From a bacterium (GTDB lineage: Bacteria; Acidobacteriota; Terriglobia; Terriglobales; Acidobacteriaceae), in NCBI GenBank assembly GCA_026225095.1, contig JAMFSC010000032.1:1-46920 (forward strand): a stretch of DNA of 46,920 nucleotides. Reading direction: 5' to 3'. The position numbers were made by a program, and so were the translations under genes. The notes below the pieces were generated by a model. It saw only the letters and a list, made by a program, of their open reading frames with translations, did no database searches and was not told the origin of the DNA. Of the stretch, positions 41,804 through 46,920 are shown piece after piece (within the stretch, counting starts at the first letter, position 1; each line of letters begins with the position of its first letter).

Positions 41804-43780
41804 ATGGCCGATTACATCTACCTGCTAGAAAACAGGCTTTCCGCAGCACAGAAGAGCGCGCTGGCAACGGTGCGCGATGTGGTGCGCGCGAAGGGACAGA
41901 CGCTGTTCCTGGTAGGCGGCGCGGTTCGCGATTTGACGAGTGGCTCGCCGGTGCGCGATCTGGATGTGGTGGTTCAGGGGAATGCTCTGAAGCTACGGAA
42001 AGATCTGGAGTTAGCTGGAGCTACAGTTCAAGGCTCGGCGGACGCCACGCAGGTGCTTTACCTGAAGTTTCCGGGCGGTGTACGGATGGAAGTCGGCAGC
42101 ACGCTCTCGGCGTCATACCCGAAGCCGGGCAAGCCGGTTTATAAGGCCGCGACCATTCTCGAGGATCTGCGGCGGCGGGATTTCACGGCGAATGCGATGG
42201 CTCTCTCGCTGAACGATGGGTCGTATGGGCTACTGATGGACCCTTTGAACGGGGTGGCGGACATCGAAAATCGGGAGTTGCGGCTGGCGAGTAACTACGG
42301 ATTTATCGAGGATCCGATCCGAATGGTGCGGGCGGCGCGGTTCTCGGCGAGGCTGGGTTGGACGCTGGAGGAGAAGACGCAGGGGCGCTACGACACGGGG
42401 AAGGAAGAGGGTTATATCAGCGCCCTCCAGGACTTTCCACGTGGGTATGAGGTCGAAGAAATTGTGCATGAGGAGGACCCGCTGCGGGTGATACGGCGGC
42501 TTGAGTCCGAGGGCTGGATGCAGGTGCTGGCTCCCGAGTGGGGTTCGGCGAAGGCCAATGTGGTCGAGCTGGAGAAGGTGCGGGACACGCAGACGCAGTT
42601 GCAGATGCAGGGGATTCATCCGGACGCGGCGACGGTGAACTTCCCGCTGCTGACGGCGAAGATGAGCGCCAAGGATGTCGACGCGCTGAAGAAGAGCTTC
42701 CCGCGACCGGGCTTTGTGGCCGAGATCGATGCGCTCGAGGGCGAGGCGAAGGATTTTGCGATGCAGCTTGGCGGGAAGGCGGCGGCTACTCCTTCGGCGG
42801 CTTACCGGTTGATCTTGTCGTCTGCTCCTGAGGCAGTTCTTTCGGTCGTCTATGCGACTAAGAGTGCGGCGCTGCAGGCGAAGTTCAAGAGCTTCTTTGG
42901 CGAATGGCCGCAGATGCGGCAGAAGATTCCGTATGCGTTGATGCAGGAGATGCGGATTACGCCGGAGCTTCCAGGATACGTCGAGCTGGTGGAGAAGCTG
43001 TTCTTCGAGTTGATGGATGGAAATCTGGGATCGACCGAGGAGATGAAGGCGTTTCTCGAGCCGTATTCTCCTCCGGCGCCGCCGCCTCCGGTCCATCTGC
43101 GTCGGGCGCGAGCTGCGCGGAAGGATGCCAAGGGGAAGGCGCGGGCCAAGAAGGGTGCGGCACTGGCGGCGGCGACGGACCTGGATGACGAGGACGACGA
43201 TCGGGAGGATAACGACGACGCCGAGGATGCTGGTCTCGACGACGAGGACGAGGATGACTCCGGGGATGATGGCGACGAACCGGACGTGGCTGCGCTTGTG
43301 GGAGCCGCGGTGACTGGGCTCGATGAGGACGAGGACGCCGATTCGGTTGACGGCGAAACAGAGCGTGGTGGTGACGACCGGGACGATGACGACGATGAGG
43401 ATGAGAAACCTGCGCGGCCGGTGAAGGCGAAGGCTCCCGCGAAGAAGGCGGCCGCGTCTGCTCCGGTGCGTGGCAAGGGAGTGACAGCGTCCCCGGTTCC
43501 TGCCGCGGTCAAGAAGCCGATCGCTCAGGTGGTGGCGGTTTCGGCGAAGGTGGCTGCGAAGTCCGCGGCGAGGACTCCAGTGGTTGCGACGGTGAAGGGT
43601 GCGGGAGGCTCGAAGGCCGTTGCGGCGAAGTCTCCGGCCGCCCCTGCCAAGGGGGCAAAGCAGGCGGTCAAGCCGGTCGCTGCCAAGGCTTCGGCGAAGA
43701 CGCACGCTGCGGTCAAGGTTGCGGCAAAGGCTCCAGTGAAGGTTGCGGCGAAGTCTCCGGCGAAGAAGAAGGGTCACTAG
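41804..43780 (+). CDS. CCA-adding enzyme / poly(A) polymerase family protein with acidic and histone-like tail
   Basis: Residues 1 to about 420 are a class II nucleotidyltransferase: FLVGGAVRDLTSGSPVRDLDVVVQG carries GGAVRD and the DxD metal site, followed by RRRDFTANAMALSL and FIEDPIRMVRAARFSARLGW. It adds CCA or A to RNA ends; which of the two cannot be read from motifs alone. After a Pro-rich hinge (about residue 421), residues about 455-540 are almost only Asp/Glu with Gly. The last 120 residues are Lys/Ala/Pro repeats (KSPAKKK at the end), like histone H1 tails. The family normally stops at 400-480 residues; this one is 658. AGAGGA lies right before the ATG. The gene is the last intact one before the decayed mobile island. 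Confidence 0.85.
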   Translation: MADYIYLLENRLSAAQKSALATVRDVVRAKGQTLFLVGGAVRDLTSGSPVRDLDVVVQGNALKLRKDLELAGATVQGSADATQVLYLKFPGGVRMEVGSTLSASYPKPGKPVYKAATILEDLRRRDFTANAMALSLNDGSYGLLMDPLNGVADIENRELRLASNYGFIEDPIRMVRAARFSARLGWTLEEKTQGRYDTGKEEGYISALQDFPRGYEVEEIVHEEDPLRVIRRLESEGWMQVLAPEWGSAKANVVELEKVRDTQTQLQMQGIHPDAATVNFPLLTAKMSAKDVDALKKSFPRPGFVAEIDALEGEAKDFAMQLGGKAAATPSAAYRLILSSAPEAVLSVVYATKSAALQAKFKSFFGEWPQMRQKIPYALMQEMRITPELPGYVELVEKLFFELMDGNLGSTEEMKAFLEPYSPPAPPPPVHLRRARAARKDAKGKARAKKGAALAAATDLDDEDDDREDNDDAEDAGLDDEDEDDSGDDGDEPDVAALVGAAVTGLDEDEDADSVDGETERGGDDRDDDDDEDEKPARPVKAKAPAKKAAASAPVRGKGVTASPVPAAVKKPIAQVVAVSAKVAAKSAARTPVVATVKGAGGSKAVAAKSPAAPAKGAKQAVKPVAAKASAKTHAAVKVAAKAPVKVAAKSPAKKKGH

Positions 43781-43813
43781 GACGAATTTCGGAGGACGTG
43801 ATGCTGCTGCTTT

Positions 43814-45175
43814 GTGCTCCCACGTATGGTCGCGGCCATGCGGTGGGGGTTCGCGCGGCAGAGCGCTGCGTTCTCGGGGCCAGCATCTTCCTGGCTTCCC
43901 TTTGTAGATGCATGTCGAATTCAGAAAACCCGTGAAGCTTTTGCCTGGCCGATGTACCGGCTATCTCAGTTGGGCTACGAGATCACGCCGGGTAGAAGTG
44001 GCGCATCGGAGATCAAGGGCTACACGCAGGAATACCTTAGCGCCTCTAGTCCCCGCAGCCAGCAGATTCGGGAATACCTCGAAAAGAGCGGCTTTGCTGG
44101 GCCAGAGGCCGCACAGATCGCCGCCCATACCACCCGCGACAAGAAGGAAATCCATACTCCGTCCGAGGTGCTGGCAGCCCATCGGCAGGTTGCGGCGGAG
44201 TTTGGCAATCAAGCCGATCAGGTCGTTCGAGATGCCAGAAACCGGGCGAACAGCATGGAGCAAAAGCCGATGGCAACCGCAAAGGAGCGGATTCAGGAAG
44301 CCGTCACGTATTCCAAGAGCCGCAACTTCGAGCGAGAGGCCGTCACAGACGAGCGCGATCTCATGCGCGACACCCTACGGCGCGGCATGGGCGATCTCAG
44401 GTACGACCAGGTGCACGAAGGGTTCGAGGAACGGGTCACCTCTGGCGAGTTCCAATCTGTGCCCGGACAGAAGCATGAAACCGGGCGGCAGTTCACCACT
44501 CGCGAGACCATCGCCGCGGAGCTTACGACGGTCGGGCATATGCAACGCGGACAGAATGCTGTTGAGCCGGTTCTGCCAAAAAACCAAGCTGCAGCCCACG
44601 CGAATAGCCGAGAACTCCTCAATCCCGCCCAACGTCAGGCCATTGAGGAAGTGCTTGCTTCACACGACCGGGTTCACGGTTTGCAGGGTCTCGCAGGGTC
44701 AGGCAAGACAACGACCCTAAACGCAATCCGCGAAGGGGCTCAGCAAAACGGCTACGTGGTAGAGGGCTTTGCGCCCACCAGCCGAGCGACCGCCCAACTA
44801 CGGGAGGCAGGGATTTCGGCGGATACCTTGCAAGGATTCCTCGCTCGCGGAGGCCAGGAGCAAGCGAAGAGAGACCTCGACCGCAGACACTTTTATATGG
44901 TCGATGAATCCAGTCTCGCAAGCACTCGCCAGATGCAGGCCTTCATGGAAAAGATCGGGCCGCAAGACCGGGTTTTGCTCGTGGGAGACACCCGCCAGCA
45001 TCAAGGCGTCGATGCCGGCAAGCCCTTCGAGCAAATGCAGCAGGCCGGAATGCAGACATCACAGCTCGATCAGATCGTGCGTCAGAAAGATCCTGAATTG
45101 CTCCGCGTCGTCGAATACTTTGTTAAAAATGAAACGGCGACGGTGTCGGACTGTTACAGCAGCAGGGCCGGGTGA
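43814..45175 (+). pseudogene. MobF (TrwC/TraI-type) relaxase-helicase remnant, N-terminally truncated, part 1
   Basis: Homology begins near 43958 with RLSQLGYEI and continues IKGYTQEYLSASSPRSQQI, which belongs to the end of the relaxase domain. The catalytic N-terminus with its Tyr and His cluster is absent. The helicase half has Walker A LAGSGKTTTLNAI and DESSLAS (Walker B). The frame ends at a stop at 45173-45175 after ETATVSDCYSSRAG, while the correct continuation (GVGLLQQQGRVTEI) is found in the next frame, pointing to a one-base deletion near 45139. In plasmids the protein nicks and unwinds DNA for conjugation. Codon use differs from the upstream genes. Confidence 0.85.
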
Positions 45176-46431
45176 CCGAGATCTCGAACAACGTCCAGCG
45201 CATTGAAGCTATCGCCAGGGACTACGCCGCCAAACCCGAAAACACGCTCGTTGTTTCGCCTGATAACGCCAGCCGCCGAGACATCAACGACGCCATTCGC
45301 ACGGAGCTTAAATCCTCCGGCGTCGTCGCGAAAGATGACCACCGGATGGATGTCTTGACGCAGCGCTCGGAACTTACCAATATGGATAGAGAATGGGCCG
45401 CCAATTATCAGCCGGGCGACATCTTGTACTACACGCGAGGGAGCAAAAAGCACGGAATTGAACCACGCGCTTACGCGACCGTGGCTTCCATTGACGCGGC
45501 GGCAAACCGCATTACGGTCGCCAAAGACAATGGGAAGGAAGTCACCTACGACCCGGAAAGATTGAGCGGTATCACCGCCTACCGTGAGAACAGCCGTGAC
45601 TTTGCCCAGGGCGACCGTATCCAGTTCACGTCCACAAAGCGAGAGCTGGGTGTTTCCAATCGTGACCTCGGAACCATCGACCGTATCGAAGGCAAACAGA
45701 TAGACGTGAAGATGGACGGCGAGAAAGACCGCTCAGTCAGCTTCGATGCCACCAAGATGCGGCATTTTGACCACGGCTATACCGTGACTTCCCACAGCTC
45801 GCAGGGACTCACGACCGACCGCGTCTTGGTGAACATGGATACCACCGTTCACCCGGAACTCATCAACACTCGTTTCGCTTATGTCTCCGTTTCCCGTGCT
45901 TCGCAAGACGCGCGGATTTATACCAACGATGCCGGAACCTTGGGAGAACGCCTGAGTACCAACGTGACTAAGACTTCGGCGATAGACCATCAAAGGGTGT
46001 CGGTCGAATCGACCGCCAACCAGCACACACCAACGGAGGAGCCACTGATGACTAACAGCAGGGAACACCCGCAACTTGACTTGCGCCGCGAATCACATAA
46101 AGAGGAAATGGTCTCGCTACCGGAGATCATTCGTCACGAGGCTCAACTCGATTCACGGCATTATGCCCCCATCGAAGTCGCTCTGCCCAAAGAGACAGAA
46201 GGATACGAGTGGAAGCGGGAGACTGGTGACATCGAGAGCCATAAGCACAATCAGACTGGCGGGTGGCTTCACATCGACCCACAAGGCAATTTCTATGACC
46301 GGGAATCCCAGCCTACAACCCGAGAATCGGCTTTGGAGCACGCTGGACACCATCCGGTACATGCCTTGAACGACAATGCCGTAGGGCATTCGGCCAAGAC
46401 TGACGTCATCGATCAAGGCATTAGTCTTTAA
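45172..46431 (+). pseudogene. MobF relaxase-helicase remnant, part 2 (frameshifted continuation)
   Basis: This frame continues the protein of the preceding entry: TEISNNVQRIEAIARDYAAKPENTLVVSPDNASRRDIN follows the helicase order of TraI/TrwC proteins. Later come DILYYTRGSKKHG and the SHSSQGLTTDRVLV motif of the UvrD-C-like domain, and then a variable C-terminal tail of about 130 residues (from about residue 290). On its own it would start at a TGA-overlapping ATG at 45172, but the family order shows that both parts were one gene. No ATPase site is present in this half. It could be translated only weakly, if at all. Confidence 0.85.
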
Positions 46432-46500
46432 GAATGCGTCTGTAAGGCAAGGCGCTTAGAAAGGGCGATCGAAGCGAGGTTGGAACATACCTTGGCAGAT

Positions 46501-46749
46501 CTACACCGACATAAGCGCTTTGCGGAGTGACTGGAGCAGCTTCTCGGCATCGTCGAGTTGCTTCAAAACGTTCGGATCACCCTTGAGTTCCTGAAGTGTC
46601 GTCCACGGAACATTCTTCATTATTCGAACTGCTGTCTCTAAATCGGTCAGCAGGCCCTCATCACCTTTCTTCTCAGCCACGCGAACGCGAAGTTGAGCTG
46701 ATTCTAGGTCTCCAGCATCGCTTAGAAAGTGCGCGCGCGCTACAGGGTC
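46501..46749 (-). pseudogene. 3' fragment of an unidentified gene, cut by the IS5-type transposase
   Basis: On the minus strand the frame reads DPVARAHFLSDAGDLESAQL down to EKLLQSLRKALMSV and the stop at 46501-46503. It is charged, helical and free of stops over about 80 codons, so it looks like the C-terminal end of a real protein. It loses its frame at a TAA at 46759-46761, just where the transposase homology begins. The origin could be a plasmid partition or replication gene, but I cannot assign a family. It has no start codon inside the window. Confidence 0.45.
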
Positions 46750-46920
46750 AATGATCTCTTACCCGGTCGGAAGGGTACGGAAGGGCGGCCAGCCAAGGAT
46801 AACCGTCTGTTCGTGGAAGCGGTTTTGTATCGCTATCGAGCCGGGATACCGTGGCGGGATTTGCCGGAGCGCTTTGGCGATTTTCGAGTGGTGCATACGC
46901 GCTTGAGCCGCTGGGCCAAG
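46747..46920 (+). mobile_element. IS5-family transposase, N-terminal fragment (continues past window)
   Basis: Translation from 46747 gives LLPGRKGTEGRPAKDNRLF, then a short link, then YRYRAGIPWRDLPERFGDF and VHTRLSRWAK, a clear match to the N-terminal (DUF4096-type) part of IS5-family transposases. The family normally has about 10-15 residues before LLPG, with a W..I element; these and the expected terminal inverted repeat are missing. The element therefore seems to be truncated at its left end, joined directly to the minus-strand ORF. The catalytic DDE part would lie beyond the window. Confidence 0.8.

Noticed and set aside
43781..46920. Possibility that the island is a defence or novel multi-gene system
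   Set aside because: The recognisable parts are a decayed relaxase-helicase and an IS5 fragment; no nuclease, toxin or sensor module is visible.
1..46920. CRISPR array or prophage
   Set aside because: No regularly spaced direct repeats of CRISPR type and no phage structural genes were seen.

Overview
This is a G-rich, densely coded bacterial chromosomal segment. Gene content (lipid A gene lpxD, a TonB-like protein, an acidobacterial-style carboxypeptidase-regulatory-like protein, PDZ and hybrid histidine kinases, many short conserved hypotheticals) points to a Gram-negative soil bacterium, most likely an acidobacterium of the class Terriglobia. That assignment is inferred from protein character; no rRNA is present. 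The + strand is G-rich over most of the window whichever strand carries the gene, as expected for a leading replication strand.

Layout. Positions 1-8200 hold the end of a zinc-type alcohol dehydrogenase, a DagK/LCB5 lipid kinase, a membrane hybrid histidine kinase, a chemoreceptor with a CxxCH haem-type sensor, a minus-strand DUF4157 (eCIS core) protein and a secreted protein with two TonB-C-like repeats. Positions 8200-12660 encode a PDZ-membrane-GAF-PAS histidine kinase overlapping its NtrC-type response regulator. Positions 12980-19330 hold two alpha/beta hydrolases, an M20 deacetylase, a BLUF photoreceptor, a small DUF3592-like protein and two paralogous response regulators plus a deleted third copy. 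Positions 19630-27700 carry dnaE with two small genes coupled to it, accA, a degenerate CPBP-type membrane protein, a secreted BamE-like protein and a small zinc ribbon. Positions 27900-43780 are mostly housekeeping: a DDAH-like protein lacking the expected catalytic Cys, pyrF and thiD (divergent), thiS, riboflavin synthase and fbp (divergent), an AlaX-type alanyl-tRNA editing protein directly upstream of tRNA-Ala(CGC), a Tat-exported TIM-barrel protein, a copper-type P1B ATPase, lpxD, and a CCA-adding/poly(A) polymerase with a long acidic then Lys/Ala-rich tail.

From about 43950 to the window end the composition changes and the genes are broken: a MobF (TrwC/TraI) conjugative relaxase-helicase that has lost its N-terminus and is frameshifted, a 5'-truncated minus-strand ORF and the start of an IS5-type transposase. 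This looks like a decayed plasmid or integrative element.

The most unusual non-coding signal is a 128-bp foldback repeat with imperfect terminal inverted repeats. There are two full copies (16614-16741, 30556-30683) and one 3'-truncated copy (33148-33249). In both full copies the first three bases of the repeat are the stop codon of the upstream gene. A separate 28-nt near-identical sequence occurs at 16917 and 31713, the second next to a perfect 12-bp palindrome. No CRISPR array, prophage, rRNA or clear defence island is visible.
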